DNA of 58,530 nucleotides from JBLIOB01 sp047639575 (GTDB lineage: Bacteria > Bacteroidota > Bacteroidia > Flavobacteriales_D > Parvicellaceae), in contig JBLIOB010000002.1 of the NCBI GenBank assembly GCA_047639575.1, forward strand, positions 1 to 58,530, read 5' to 3'. Below are positions 24,117 to 34,700 of this stretch, piece by piece (the stretch's first letter is position 1; each line of letters starts with the position of its first letter). The position numbers were made by a program, and so were the translations under genes. The notes under the pieces are model-generated. The model was not told the DNA's origin. It ran no database searches and worked only from the letters and a program-made list of their open reading frames with translations.

Positions 24117-25667
24117 CTAATCTTCATAAGAAGTAATATTTATTACTTGAGCTTCAAAAATATTCTGTCTGGCCACAGCGAATTCAATCATTGCGTCAAG
24201 ATTTTCATTCCATTCATCAAAGGATTTTGGCTTTCCCCATCTTGTAATTTGATGTTCAACTTCATCTTTTAAGATGGCACGGTTACTTTCAATTTTTTCC
24301 GAAAACACTTTTGCTGAAAAGACTTGATCCTCAACCAGATGGTTGTATTCCTCCAATAAAAGTTTCTTGAATTTAACCTCGCCTATTACCGCTTGAAAAA
24401 GCTGTCCAATTTCGCCACTTGAAGATAATAAAGTGTTAAATAAATTAATGTTCACACTTCCTGTTCGACCATAGTCAAAAGCTAAGTCTAGATCTGTTAC
24501 TAAAAATCTCCATTTTTTCTTGCCAGTTTTATAAAGGGAGTAGTTATTGTTCGGCCAATCTTCGTTAATAGCCCAGGATTCAAATAAGAGATATTTGGCG
24601 AAATTCTTAAGGCTAATCTCTTCTTTGATTTGATCGTAATCTGCATTTCCGGACCGAATTAATTTAAAGAGATGAGCGAGATTACTCCCTAGTTTTGGAT
24701 TGCCGTTTACAACCTCGCCTTTTTCCCAAATAGCAACTTTATCGATAGACGTTTTAAACTTTAACGCTAGATCATTTGTTTTCCATCGATCTCGAACATT
24801 ATGAATACCCCAATAGGTGCCATTTAATAATACCACTGCCGAATAACCCTTTTGATAAAGCATCCCCGTTTTCTCCAACATGCTTTGAACAACCATGTCG
24901 CCCACAATTGTGTGTGTAAAAGTGTTGCCTCCATTTCTAAGGATTAATGAAGACCTTTTCTTGCCGTCCGGACCAGGTAGTTTTCTGTCTTTACTTAATA
25001 TACGAAATGATTTTTGAGGAAAAGATCTAGTTGCATTTCCGTTAATTCGAATCCCAACTTGAGCTTGCCATAATTCAGTTTGATCGGCATCGAAAAATTG
25101 TATGAAGGCTGTTCTTTCTGACTCGCTTCCTCTTTTAGAATAATTTCCCTTCTTATCGAACCACGCTTCGTTTAAATGATCTAATCCACTGTTGTGCCAC
25201 TCGTTTCCTTGAACATATATGCCTTTTTCTTCTGAGAATAATCCAGCTGCATTTGTGGCAATTGATATTACTGGCAAGTGTAATTTCCTATTTTTAAATT
25301 GAGTGTAAATAGTGACCGCATCACTTATTAAAGTTCCTTTTTTGGATCTGGCAACATATATATCTGCTAACTCTTCCACAAGGCCAGGCGCTTGCCATTT
25401 ATTAGCCGTTCTAACGTGCGCTGCATTCCAAAATACAGACTGGTAAATAGGGTTTACCTGATTGTTTACAATTGAAATAGGGTCGATCCCATTTTTACCA
25501 ACAACGATTTCTCCACTACCTGGGATATAAGCTCCTTCTTCTGTTTGAAAAGGTGGGTAAATTTTCGATGATAAAGTATAGTCGGGATTAGAAAACCCAC
25601 CAGTTGTGTATAGAGCATAGCCACTACACATAAGTCCAAAAACAGAAAATAAGAGGACTAAACGCAT
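24117..25667 (-). CDS. CotH-family kinase-like protein
   Basis: A 516-residue protein with an N-terminal hydrophobic signal (MRLVLLFSVFGLMCSGYALY). A chitobiase/SLH-like region (about 30-130) is followed by a CotH domain (about 130-500): AQVGIRINGNATRSFPQKSF, LRNGGNTFTHTIVGDMVVQS, LLNGTYWGIHNVRDRWKTND, WAINEDWPNNNYSLYKTGKK and the metal-binding segment FLVTDLDLAFDYG. The Asp-Leu-Asp acidic pair is intact, so unlike its neighbour this copy looks catalytically competent. Exported location is inferred from the signal. It is fourth in a six-gene run (28321 to 20759) with gaps of 1-28 bp or overlaps. Confidence 0.88.
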   Translation of the reverse strand: MRLVLLFSVFGLMCSGYALYTTGGFSNPDYTLSSKIYPPFQTEEGAYIPGSGEIVVGKNGIDPISIVNNQVNPIYQSVFWNAAHVRTANKWQAPGLVEELADIYVARSKKGTLISDAVTIYTQFKNRKLHLPVISIATNAAGLFSEEKGIYVQGNEWHNSGLDHLNEAWFDKKGNYSKRGSESERTAFIQFFDADQTELWQAQVGIRINGNATRSFPQKSFRILSKDRKLPGPDGKKRSSLILRNGGNTFTHTIVGDMVVQSMLEKTGMLYQKGYSAVVLLNGTYWGIHNVRDRWKTNDLALKFKTSIDKVAIWEKGEVVNGNPKLGSNLAHLFKLIRSGNADYDQIKEEISLKNFAKYLLFESWAINEDWPNNNYSLYKTGKKKWRFLVTDLDLAFDYGRTGSVNINLFNTLLSSSGEIGQLFQAVIGEVKFKKLLLEEYNHLVEDQVFSAKVFSEKIESNRAILKDEVEHQITRWGKPKSFDEWNENLDAMIEFAVARQNIFEAQVINITSYED

Positions 25668-25670
25668 CAG

Positions 25671-26069
25671 CTATTTCTTAACTAATAGTATAACAATCAT
25701 AGCAATTGTCCAGCCTATTAGGCCTAATATCCAAAACCCGGATCCCACAGCAATCGAGGTGCTTAAAGCTAACACGACAAATGGGACTTCCGATTTTTTG
25801 GTTTCGATACTTTTAAAGAGCAATATGCAAACACCAATAAAAACGAGTCCAATTGCATTTGAATATTTGATAAAAGGCATTAAAATACCAAGGCTCATAG
25901 CGAGCGATAACAGAGGGAAACTCATCGATTCACCCTGTTTTTTCTTAAAGATCATTTTAACAAGAACGACAAGAACTAGCAACGCAAAAAGTTGAAAGAG
26001 AAATACAGGAATACTATGCTCGTTTAGCATGCTTGTTCCTTCTTGTAAAATAGATTTAAACATATTCAT
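25671..26069 (-). CDS. Small multi-pass membrane protein
   Basis: A 132-residue hydrophobic protein with four likely membrane helices: FLFQLFALLVLVVLVKMIF, FPLLSLAMSLGILMPFI, IGLVFIGVCILLF and the terminal VVLALSTSIAVGSGFWILGL to IVILLV. The only marked cytosolic loop is KKKQGES. I recognise no family. It stands 3 bp before the first CotH gene and 28 bp after a glycosyltransferase, so it is likely co-expressed with both. CotH genes in other bacteria often sit beside small membrane proteins of the DUF4956 kind; similarity to that family is only a guess. Confidence 0.65.
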   Translation of the reverse strand: MNMFKSILQEGTSMLNEHSIPVFLFQLFALLVLVVLVKMIFKKKQGESMSFPLLSLAMSLGILMPFIKYSNAIGLVFIGVCILLFKSIETKKSEVPFVVLALSTSIAVGSGFWILGLIGWTIAMIVILLVKK

Positions 26070-26097
26070 CTGTTTGAAGTTGTAAAGTTAAGCTTAA

Positions 26098-27213
26098 TCA
26101 TTCTCTTATAAAAATACTTGCTGTCCGCTCACAAACCGCTCTCCAGGTGAACTGGGTAGTTACCTTTGTAACATTGTATTTCCCCATTTCAAGTAATTTA
26201 GTGTCCGGTGTTTCTAAGAAAGCATGTATAACTGAGTTAAATTCTGAAACATGTAACGGTTCAAATGTCCACCCACCTTCTGTGTCTACCATGTCTTTTA
26301 CTGCACCGACATCTGAAGAGATAATAACTTTGCCCCGCCCCATAGCTTCCATTATTACAGTTGGCTGACCTTCTGATGTTGAAGTAAGAACTAAAGCATT
26401 GGATTGGTCAATGTGTTCAATCAAAGTTGATTCCTCTGTGATGTTTCCTAAAAAAATTATGTTTGGATCGCTATTGGATGCTAGATCACCAACGTCTCCA
26501 ACAATGGTTAATTCAATATTTTTTAGATATGGTTTGATCTCTTTTAACAAAAAATCTAGACATTTAACTTTGTCATTTCTGCCAATAAAAATTAATTTTC
26601 TTTTTTTGTTTGCTGATAGTTTTACCACATCAATAATCCAGTCTTCATTAATGCCGTTTGGACATTCAACGATCTTATTTTTAGGAACAAGCGTCTCTAA
26701 AACTTGGGTCAATTTTCCTCCGAGAGAAATAGTGTAATCTGCCAAATCAAGATTTTCTTTGACTGATTTTGAAAGCATTTTATTTTCCAATTTCGACTTA
26801 AGTCCGCTTGCATCTTGAAACATGTTCAAGCCATGGAAGTTAACAGCCACTGGTGCTATATTGTTTTTCCTCAAAAGCAAATAATGCCACGCAGAGTATC
26901 CTTGGGCGTACACTCCATCGAATGATGATAGATCTTTAGAATATTTTTCATAAAGTAATTCAGAGTACTTTTTTGAAGATTTAATATAATGCCCTGGTAT
27001 TTTTATACTCGCATGTGGGAAACTAACATGGGTTGCTTTAAATGGTAATTGATGTTGTTCTAGCGATCTTAGTTGTTCATCATTATAGGTGCAATGGTAA
27101 ACTTCAACTTCATGACCTGCAAGATGTAAACCTAAAGCTAAATTGTACGAGTGCTTTTGCATTCCTCCAATTACAAAAGGGTGTATTCCGTCTGTTAAGA
27201 TTAGTAGTTTCAA
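26098..27213 (-). CDS. Glycosyltransferase, family 4 type
   Basis: A 371-residue GT-B enzyme transferring a sugar from an activated donor. The N-terminal Gly-rich acceptor loop is LTDGIHPFVIGGMQKHSYNL; the donor domain has RKLIFIGRNDKVKCLDFLL and the nucleotide-sugar region LTSTSEGQPTVIMEAMGRGK, in which EGQPxxxxE is the GT4 E-x7-E motif, then DVGAVKDMV. No membrane helices. It begins one base after the preceding glycosyltransferase gene. Sugar and acceptor unknown. Confidence 0.9.
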   Translation of the reverse strand: MKLLILTDGIHPFVIGGMQKHSYNLALGLHLAGHEVEVYHCTYNDEQLRSLEQHQLPFKATHVSFPHASIKIPGHYIKSSKKYSELLYEKYSKDLSSFDGVYAQGYSAWHYLLLRKNNIAPVAVNFHGLNMFQDASGLKSKLENKMLSKSVKENLDLADYTISLGGKLTQVLETLVPKNKIVECPNGINEDWIIDVVKLSANKKRKLIFIGRNDKVKCLDFLLKEIKPYLKNIELTIVGDVGDLASNSDPNIIFLGNITEESTLIEHIDQSNALVLTSTSEGQPTVIMEAMGRGKVIISSDVGAVKDMVDTEGGWTFEPLHVSEFNSVIHAFLETPDTKLLEMGKYNVTKVTTQFTWRAVCERTASIFIRE

Positions 27214-27214
27214 A

Positions 27215-28321
27215 TTACAGGTTTAAAAGAGTTAAATATTCGGAGTCAAAACTCGTTTTGGTGTAATTTGATTGGGCGTATTTTGTTAACTTTTCTTTAT
27301 CTGATGAAGTTAATTTATTAAATGTTAACCCTTTGAATCCATCATCATCGAGGTTGAAACCTAGTTCATTTTTTTCATTTAATTCTGCGTAGTCGCCAAT
27401 GTGTTTTGAAATAATCACTTTTAACCCAGCCGATAAATACTCGGCATATTTGGTTGGGGAGGCTACTTGATTAGTTACACTTTTATTTCTCAACAAAATA
27501 CCGTAATCACATAAATTGAGGTATCCATGAACTTGATTAGGTTTAACCCAAGCCACTTTTATACGATCCGGATATTTTAGCTGAATATCTAGCGGTTTGT
27601 CAACTCGAGTTAATAATAATGCTTTTGCCTTAGGATTGGATTCGAACATTTCCGAAAGGAAATCTTCTACAAGATCAAAAGATTGCCATTTGGCAGAACT
27701 ACCGGCATAGGCAAAAATTACATCATTTGATGCAAACCCTAAATCTGGAATCGGCTCGTCAGATTTCGCATCCATTGAAAGAGTACATGGCACGATACAA
27801 TGATTTTTCCCGGAATAACCGTAAGCAGATTTCCAGTATTCGACTAGTTTTTTTGTTACCGCTAATCGAAAATCAGATCGTATTACTGCAACACGTTCTA
27901 GGTCCTCAGGAGGTTCGTTAAAAAGTAGATTGCCATCCAAGTATTCATCATATTCAGCTGCAAATGCACCCCGGCCATCATACGCCACCCGGTGAGCTGT
28001 TTTTTTGACGCTTAACATTAGGTTTGTAGCAAAAACTCCCCGGCACATGATTGTTGAATCTGGTGGGATTTTGATGAACTTCATTGTGAATTTATTCCAC
28101 TTCCAGTTTTTAAGTTTTGGAAACATTGGAATGACTTTGGAGTTACTATAAGCTGCTTTAATTTTCCTTTTTTCATCTCGATAAGTTCGTATAGAAACAA
28201 ACGAGATTAACTTTACTTCTTGATTCGATATCACTGAAAGATAAGCGCAAACATCAATAACCTGACTTTTATAAACCCCAGAATAGGCATCGTTATATGT
28301 AAGAAAAAATATGCTTGGCAA
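27215..28321 (-). CDS. Glycosyltransferase (GT-B like)
   Basis: A 368-residue protein. The first codon is TTG at 28321 (MPSIFFLTYNDAYSGVYKSQ), preferred because the GT-B N-terminal strand follows at once and no nearby ATG exists. Donor domain features: FASNDVIFAYAGSSAKWQSF (linker to the second Rossmann fold), KALLLTRVDKPLDIQL, CDYGILLRNKSVTNQVASPT and KYAEYLSAGLKVIISKHIGD, the last matching the Glu-containing loop of GT4 enzymes. It heads the GT-GT-membrane-CotH-CotH-phosphoesterase run. Substrate unknown. Confidence 0.82.
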   Translation of the reverse strand: MPSIFFLTYNDAYSGVYKSQVIDVCAYLSVISNQEVKLISFVSIRTYRDEKRKIKAAYSNSKVIPMFPKLKNWKWNKFTMKFIKIPPDSTIMCRGVFATNLMLSVKKTAHRVAYDGRGAFAAEYDEYLDGNLLFNEPPEDLERVAVIRSDFRLAVTKKLVEYWKSAYGYSGKNHCIVPCTLSMDAKSDEPIPDLGFASNDVIFAYAGSSAKWQSFDLVEDFLSEMFESNPKAKALLLTRVDKPLDIQLKYPDRIKVAWVKPNQVHGYLNLCDYGILLRNKSVTNQVASPTKYAEYLSAGLKVIISKHIGDYAELNEKNELGFNLDDDGFKGLTFNKLTSSDKEKLTKYAQSNYTKTSFDSEYLTLLNL

Positions 28322-28404
28322 ATTGATTTCTTTTTAACCGTTGAGCCAAAGTAAGCATATTAAATAGCTGCACTAAAGTTATTCCTTGAAATATCAGCTT
28401 GTCG

Positions 28405-29211
28405 TTATTGATATGGAGTAACCCATGACGAATCCGAATCCCACGTAAGTAAAAGTTTACTGTATATGTTAGAGTCTATGTTCAGAGAAGAAGATGATTC
28501 ATTTAATTCAAGCCCAAAGTGAAAGGCGTCTAAAACGTATGCCATCTCATCAGATTCTTCATCATAAATTAAACTGATATAATCTACTGAATTAAATCGT
28601 TTTTCATAACGGATTCCTTGATCTGGGTGAACAAAGTCTCGCAACTTAATACTTGGTAATTTATAGTTGATGTTGTTTAACTGATCCATATCGTAATCAA
28701 ACTTGAAGACATTTGTGACACTGTTTTGTGCCAATGTCTGGGTCAAGAAACACATTGAATAGCCATCTTTATTTTCGTAGTGAAGCGTGAAAGTTGCATT
28801 TTCTTCTGTGTTGTTGGCCCTGATTGTGTAATAGTCCGCTTTAATTAAGTCCCAATAATCTAGATTATCATTAAGAAGTCTTTCTCGATCCGCCATTGAA
28901 AGAGTTCCTATTAAGGTTGTAAGTGAGAATGCAGAGTCGGGCAACCAATAGTAAAAATCGGAACAGGAGGAAGGATAACTGGTGCGTAAATACTCGAAGT
29001 TCCCAAGTTCAATTTCTGCACCTTCTTCCATTTGAGCGAAGTCTTCTTCTGCAAATTCTTCAAACTCACCAAAAGCGATCTCTTCTTGCCACAAAGCATC
29101 TTCGGCCATTTCCATGGCCAAATATTTTGCCTCAAGATCATTCTTAATTGGTTTATTCGAACAGGCCGAAAGGATGATGATGCAAAAACAGATATACCCG
29201 ATTAATCTCAC
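28405..29211 (-). CDS. Lipoprotein, unknown function
   Basis: A 268-residue lipoprotein with signal MRLIGYICFCIIILSACSNK (lipobox LSAC, Cys17). Residues about 28-70 are unusually acidic and Ala/Met rich (AMEMAEDALWQEEIAFGEFE, FAEEDFAQMEEG), then a domain with YPSSCSDFYYWLPDSAFSLT and a beta-rich C-terminal half. No family was recognised. It is 65 bp past kbl on the same strand, with 83 bp before the glycosyltransferase operon. Confidence 0.72.
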   Translation of the reverse strand: MRLIGYICFCIIILSACSNKPIKNDLEAKYLAMEMAEDALWQEEIAFGEFEEFAEEDFAQMEEGAEIELGNFEYLRTSYPSSCSDFYYWLPDSAFSLTTLIGTLSMADRERLLNDNLDYWDLIKADYYTIRANNTEENATFTLHYENKDGYSMCFLTQTLAQNSVTNVFKFDYDMDQLNNINYKLPSIKLRDFVHPDQGIRYEKRFNSVDYISLIYDEESDEMAYVLDAFHFGLELNESSSSLNIDSNIYSKLLLTWDSDSSWVTPYQ

Positions 29212-29276
29212 ACCTTAAATGTAACCGAAGTCATCGAAAATTAATCAGCACCTTATTATACGCGCCTTGTTATTTA

Positions 29277-30467
29277 TTAATCAATAACTCCGAGTTCTTT
29301 TCCAACTTTAATAAAAGCCGTAATGGCCTTATCTAAATGATGTTTTTCGTGAGCGGCAGAAATTTGAGTCCGGATTCTTGCTTCTCCTTTTGGAACAACG
29401 GGATAAAAGAATCCAATTGCATAAATCCCTTCTTCTAAAAGACGGTTTGCAAATTTTTGAGAAAGAGCAGCATCAAATAACATGATTGGAACAATCGGTG
29501 AATCTCCAGGCTTCGTTTGAAATCCTGCAGCGTTAATTTTCTCTTTAAAGTACTTAGTGTTCTCTTCTAATTTATCTCTCAGCTCAGTGGATGAACTTAA
29601 GATTTCAAAGACCTTGTTGGCAGCGCCAACGATGGAAGGCGCGAGAGAGTTTGAAAATAAGTAAGGACGTGAACGTTGTCTTAGCATTTCAATAATTTCT
29701 TTTCTTCCTGTTGTATATCCGCCCATGGCTCCACCTAGAGCTTTTCCTAAAGTACCGGTAATGATGTCTACTCGGCCCATAACATTGCAATACTCGGGGG
29801 TTCCTCTGCCAGTTGCTCCAATAAATCCAGCCGAGTGACATTCATCAATCATAACCATGGCATCGTATTTGTCAGCTAGGTCACAGATTTTATCCAATTT
29901 AGCGATGTCACCATCCATTGAAAAGACTCCGTCAGTAACTATCAATCTAAATCGTTGTGCTTGTGCTTCTATTAACCTTTCTTCTAGTTCCTCCATATCA
30001 CTATGAGCATATCGGTACCGAGCAGCTTTACAAAGTCTAACTCCATCAATAATTGACGCGTGATTTAATGCGTCAGAAATAATGGCGTCTTCTTTAGTTA
30101 AGATTGGTTCAAACAAGCCACCATTTGCATCAAATGCTGCAGCATAGAGAATAGTATCGTCCACTCCATAGAATTTAGCGATTCGATCTTCCAATTCTTT
30201 ATGGATGTCTTGTGTGCCGCAAATAAACCGAACGGAGGACATTCCGAAACCATGGGAGTCTAATGTATCTTTAGCTGCTTGAATAACTTCAGGATGTGAA
30301 GAAAGTCCGAGGTAATTGTTGGCGCACATAATAACTACTTCGTCTCCAGAACTAACCGTTACGTCAGCTCCTTGAGGAGATGTTATAATTCGTTCACTTT
30401 TGTATAATCCTGCTGATTCTATTTCAGCTAGTTCTTTTTGTAAATGCTCTTGAACTTTCCCGTACAT
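29277..30467 (-). CDS. kbl: 2-amino-3-ketobutyrate CoA ligase (glycine C-acetyltransferase)
   Basis: A 396-residue PLP enzyme of the alpha-oxoamine synthase family. It splits 2-amino-3-ketobutyrate with CoA into glycine and acetyl-CoA, the step after threonine dehydrogenase (10727-11716). Signature segments: VIMCANNYLGLSSHPEVIQA, SVRFICGTQDIHKELE, DALNHASIIDG, VMIDECHSAGFIGATGRG, and the PLP-lysine loop TGTLGKALGGAMGGYTTG. I start at ATG 30467 (MYGKVQEHLQKELAEIE) where family members begin; the upstream ATG at 30506 would add 13 atypical residues. Close relatives (8-amino-7-oxononanoate synthase) are less likely because of this N-terminus and the length. Confidence 0.93.
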   Translation of the reverse strand: MYGKVQEHLQKELAEIESAGLYKSERIITSPQGADVTVSSGDEVVIMCANNYLGLSSHPEVIQAAKDTLDSHGFGMSSVRFICGTQDIHKELEDRIAKFYGVDDTILYAAAFDANGGLFEPILTKEDAIISDALNHASIIDGVRLCKAARYRYAHSDMEELEERLIEAQAQRFRLIVTDGVFSMDGDIAKLDKICDLADKYDAMVMIDECHSAGFIGATGRGTPEYCNVMGRVDIITGTLGKALGGAMGGYTTGRKEIIEMLRQRSRPYLFSNSLAPSIVGAANKVFEILSSSTELRDKLEENTKYFKEKINAAGFQTKPGDSPIVPIMLFDAALSQKFANRLLEEGIYAIGFFYPVVPKGEARIRTQISAAHEKHHLDKAITAFIKVGKELGVID

Positions 30468-30556
30468 CTTGTCTATGATTTGATTGCGACCGAAGATAGT
30501 AAACATGAAGAATGGAAATGGAAAAATGAAGTAGAATTACTTCAAAGTATAAAATT

Positions 30557-31594
30557 TTAAGCCCAGACTTTTGTGCCTTCTGTGCAATTTTGGCAAATGT
30601 CTATTTCTGAGCGAGATTTCAATATTGCTGATCGAAAATCATTGTACGCTTGAGAAAACCAAACATCTTGAAATTTAGTTTCTTTCAAATCCCCAAATTG
30701 GTGCTTCGCATCTTTGTCGAAACAACAAGGAACTACTTTTCCATCCCAAGTAATGACACAAGAATGCCACATCCTCCAGCATTGGTTTATCATTTCATTT
30801 TTTAATGCATAAGTCCCGTCATCTTGCTTCGCATATCTAGAGTACTTGTCAATTGTGGGTATGAGGGGGTTTCCATTAATGTAATCGTAGACTTGAGCAG
30901 TTTTAAACTTGATTTCGTCAACACCCAATTCTATCGCCAACTTCTTGGCATCTTCTATTTGATGTTCATTTGGCTTTACTACTAGAAATTGAAAAATTAC
31001 TTTAGGTGTTTTGGAGGGATGTTTCTTTTTCCACTTTACAATCTCTTTAGTCCCAGATATAACTTGCTCTAGTTTACCATTAATTCTGTATTGCTCATAT
31101 ATGTCTTGGGTAGTACCGTCTAAGGAGATGATTAACTTGTCAAGTCCAGAATCAATTGTTTTAATTACGGAGTCTTCCGTTAAGAAATGCCCGTTGGTAG
31201 ATGTAGCGGTATATATTTTCCGATCGTGGGCAAACTTAACCATGTCTAGAAATTCAGGATTGATATAGGGCTCACCTTGAAAGTAAAACGTGAGATAGAT
31301 CAAGTCTTTTTCAATTTCTTCAATCGTTTTTTTGAAAAAGTCAGATTTTAAATTCCCTGTTTTTCTACTGAATTGCTTTAGTCCACTGGGGCATTCCGGG
31401 CATCCTAAATTACATGCAGTGGTAGGCTCAACGGAAATCGCGAATGGATTCTGATTCATAACCGGTATTCCAGTTTTTCTAGACTTATTAAAACTGCGAT
31501 ACATTTTCCAGGCGTTTTTATACTTCCTAGTATTCATGTATTTCAGCGTGTCTTTATTGTCAGAGAATCGATTCACCTTGTAAAAATAAATCAT
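30557..31594 (-). CDS. Radical SAM/SPASM domain protein
   Basis: A 345-residue protein. The radical SAM cluster motif C-x3-C-x2-C appears as TTACNLGCPECPSGLKQ at about residue 56, preceded by strand AISVEP. The C-terminal SPASM region holds more cysteines: QCWRMWHSCVITWDGKVVPC then CFDKDAKHQFGDL, and ICQNCTEGT. SPASM proteins often mature peptides or modify carbohydrates; the substrate is unknown here. The first 45 residues are basic and aromatic (RKYKNAWKMYRSFNKSRK), longer than the minimal domain. It lies 89 bp upstream of the kbl start and is divergent from the transporter at 31765. Confidence 0.88.
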   Translation of the reverse strand: MIYFYKVNRFSDNKDTLKYMNTRKYKNAWKMYRSFNKSRKTGIPVMNQNPFAISVEPTTACNLGCPECPSGLKQFSRKTGNLKSDFFKKTIEEIEKDLIYLTFYFQGEPYINPEFLDMVKFAHDRKIYTATSTNGHFLTEDSVIKTIDSGLDKLIISLDGTTQDIYEQYRINGKLEQVISGTKEIVKWKKKHPSKTPKVIFQFLVVKPNEHQIEDAKKLAIELGVDEIKFKTAQVYDYINGNPLIPTIDKYSRYAKQDDGTYALKNEMINQCWRMWHSCVITWDGKVVPCCFDKDAKHQFGDLKETKFQDVWFSQAYNDFRSAILKSRSEIDICQNCTEGTKVWA

Positions 31595-31764
31595 TTAACA
31601 TCCTTTACCACTTAATGGTTCAGTTATTGTTCATTTTCGTAAGTATTAAAGTATTAACAAATGGCAAACCGCAACGATGAACAAAGCGTTAGTCGAAATA
31701 ATTTTCAACTCCGTAGAGTTTATACTACTTTAGCGGCCCGTACCTAAAAAGTGTATTAAGAAAC

Positions 31765-34700
31765 ATGTGGAAAGTCATATCCAAGGTTATTCTAAGATAT
31801 AGAGCAATTATTATTGTTTTGCTTTTAGGGTTAACAGGATTAATGGTTTATAAAGCAAGAACAGTGGGGTTGGACTACAGTTTTGCTAAATTATTACCAG
31901 ATGATGATCCAACCAATATTGAACATGTAGCTTTCAAGGAAGAGTTCGGCCAAGATGGAAGTGTAATGGTTATCGGGGTGAAAGATTCGATGATGTTCAA
32001 AGACACGAGCCATTTTAATAATTGGTTCAGAATGAGCGAAAAAATTGCTCGAATTACTGTTCCCAGTATAAATGAAAAAGGCGAGGAAATCCAAATTTCT
32101 GCGATTGATTCTGTGTTTTCAACAGCGCATCTCTATGATATTCGGAAGAATAAGGAGACGAAGTCGTTTACGTTCGAGCCATTATTAGCAGAGCTTCCCA
32201 AAAGTAATGTCGAATTGGATTCTGTCCGATTAGAAATTGAACGACTTAAGTTTTACGAGAACATTGTTTATTTAAAAGAGCTAGACATCCATGTAATGAT
32301 GGTGTTTGTAAATACTACTGTTTTTGATACGGATGCTAGAGGAAACTTGATAACTGACGTAGTGAATAAGGCTAAAGGTTATTCAAACATATTTGGAGAC
32401 TTAAAATTTTCGGGATTGCCATATATCAGGGCAATAAACATGGAGAAGGTAAGAGGAGAATTGAGTCTTTTTGTAGTGCTTGCAATGTTAGTAACAGCTC
32501 TACTGTTGTGGCTGTTTTTCCGCTCTTTTAAAGTAGTTATTGTGTCATTGGTCGTAGTTGCCTTTGGGGTTATATTCTCGTTTGGAATTATTGGATTATT
32601 CGATTATAAAATGAGTGTATTAATGGGACTCATCCCTCCGCTAATAATTGTAATTGGAATTCCGAATTGTATTTACTTAATCAATAAATACCAGCAAGAA
32701 TATCGATCTCATGGTAATAAAGCCAGGGCTTTGTCCAGAGTGATTCAGAAAATTGGAAATGCTACTTTCATGACTAATGCTACTACGGCAATGGGGTTTG
32801 CAACATTCATTTTTACTCCAAGTGAATTGATGCAGAAATTTGGAATTATAGCATCAATTTGCATTGTTACGGTGTTCTTTTTAGCGATTATTATTGTGCC
32901 GATTACCTTAAGCTTTCTTAAACCACCAAAAGAGAAGGAGATGAAGCATTTGGATCGAAAATGGCTTTATACGGTAGTTGATCGTTTGGTGGTGTGGTCT
33001 ACAGATCATAGACCAAAAGTTTATTTGGTTTCTTTATGTGTGTTGATTTTAGGAGGGATAGGAATATCGATGATGCGTATTTCAGGTAACATCGTAGATG
33101 ATCTTCCAAAAGGTGATCAGGTAGTACAAGACTTACAATTTTTTGAGGAAAGTTTTAATGGAGTAATGCCGTTTGAAGTTGTTATTGAGGCTAAGAATAA
33201 GCAACGGCTGTTTTCTGAAACGGTGTTATCCAGAGTTGAAGCCGTTCAGGGACACTTGAAGAAGGAGACGCAGTTATCTCGCTCAGTTTCGGTTATCGAT
33301 GCAATTAAGTTTCTAAATCAGGCATATTACAACGGAAACCCTGATAAGTACGAGGTTCCTAATATCCGAGGTCTGCAAAAGGTGGCGCAACATGTGTCTA
33401 ATTCTGGGGAAAGCACGAATTTGAATACGGGGTTTTTAAATACGGATAGCACCAAATTCAGAGTTTCTATGCAGGTGGCCGATATTGGAACTCGAGAAAT
33501 GGATACGTTGCTGAACAGAGTCAAATCAGATATTGATTCCATTTTAAACCCAAGTAGGAAATTATATTATTCGGCTCTTACTAAGCTAGGCACAATTAAA
33601 GGAGATGAAAAGGATGCTTTTTTACGGGAATTCTATACGGTATTTCCTGAAGTTAAGAGTGGTATTGAAACTGAATTGATAGAAGCAGAAAAGGATTTTC
33701 AGAAAACGGATATTCTTACCGAAATGATAATCAAGCCAGAGCTGGGAACGTTGGAGCAATTTAAAATTGATAAATCTCTAGCGCAAGGAATAACAACCGA
33801 TACCAGCCAGGTTGTGCGTTGTGGGAATAATGAGCACGTTAATTTGTTTTTAGATAGCTTGTCAAAATTAGGTTTGTCGACACTGACCTATCATGGAGTT
33901 GTGGATTCATTGATTGCGGTTGAAGTGGTAGATAGAGAAATTATATTGCAAAATATTAACGTATTAAAAGGAGTTAGACGAAACACATTTATGGATCTTT
34001 ATTTGGTAAACCATAGAGAGTCACGTGAGGTCCTCCTGGATAAATTGAGCGTGATCAGCGCGGAAATGGAAGATGAGTTTTACTCGAATGAAGATCATAT
34101 ATTTTCTTATCATGGTAATCCGGGATTCCTACCAATTTTCAAAAAAGGAATAGAAAAGAATGTTTTAGAATTTAGCGTAACAGGAACAAGTATCGTATTC
34201 ACTAAAGGCACGAGCTACCTTGTAAATAACCTCTTTATTAGTCTCGTAATTGCTATTGTAATCATCGGGATATTAATGGCGACTCTGTTTAAATCTTTGC
34301 GGATGGTATTTGTTTCATTGATTCCAAATTTGGTCCCATTAATTGTAACCGCTGCTATTATGGGGTTCTTTAATGTGCCCATCAAGCCATCAACGATATT
34401 GGTGTTCAGTGTAGCTTTTGGAATATCTGTCGATGATACGATTCATTTCTTGGCCAAATACCGTCAAGAGCTTAAAAACCAGAAATGGAATATTAAAGGA
34501 TCAGTAGTTAATGCAATTCGCGAAACAGGGGTCAGTATGATTTATACTTCTATCATTCTCTTCTTTGGATTTGGGATATTTTGTTCCTCGAATTTTGGTG
34601 GAACTCAGGCATTAGGGATTCTAGTCTCGGTGACCTTGCTGTTTGCTATGTTGGCAAATCTAGTTTTGTTACCTTCATTACTGTTATCATTAGAAAAACG

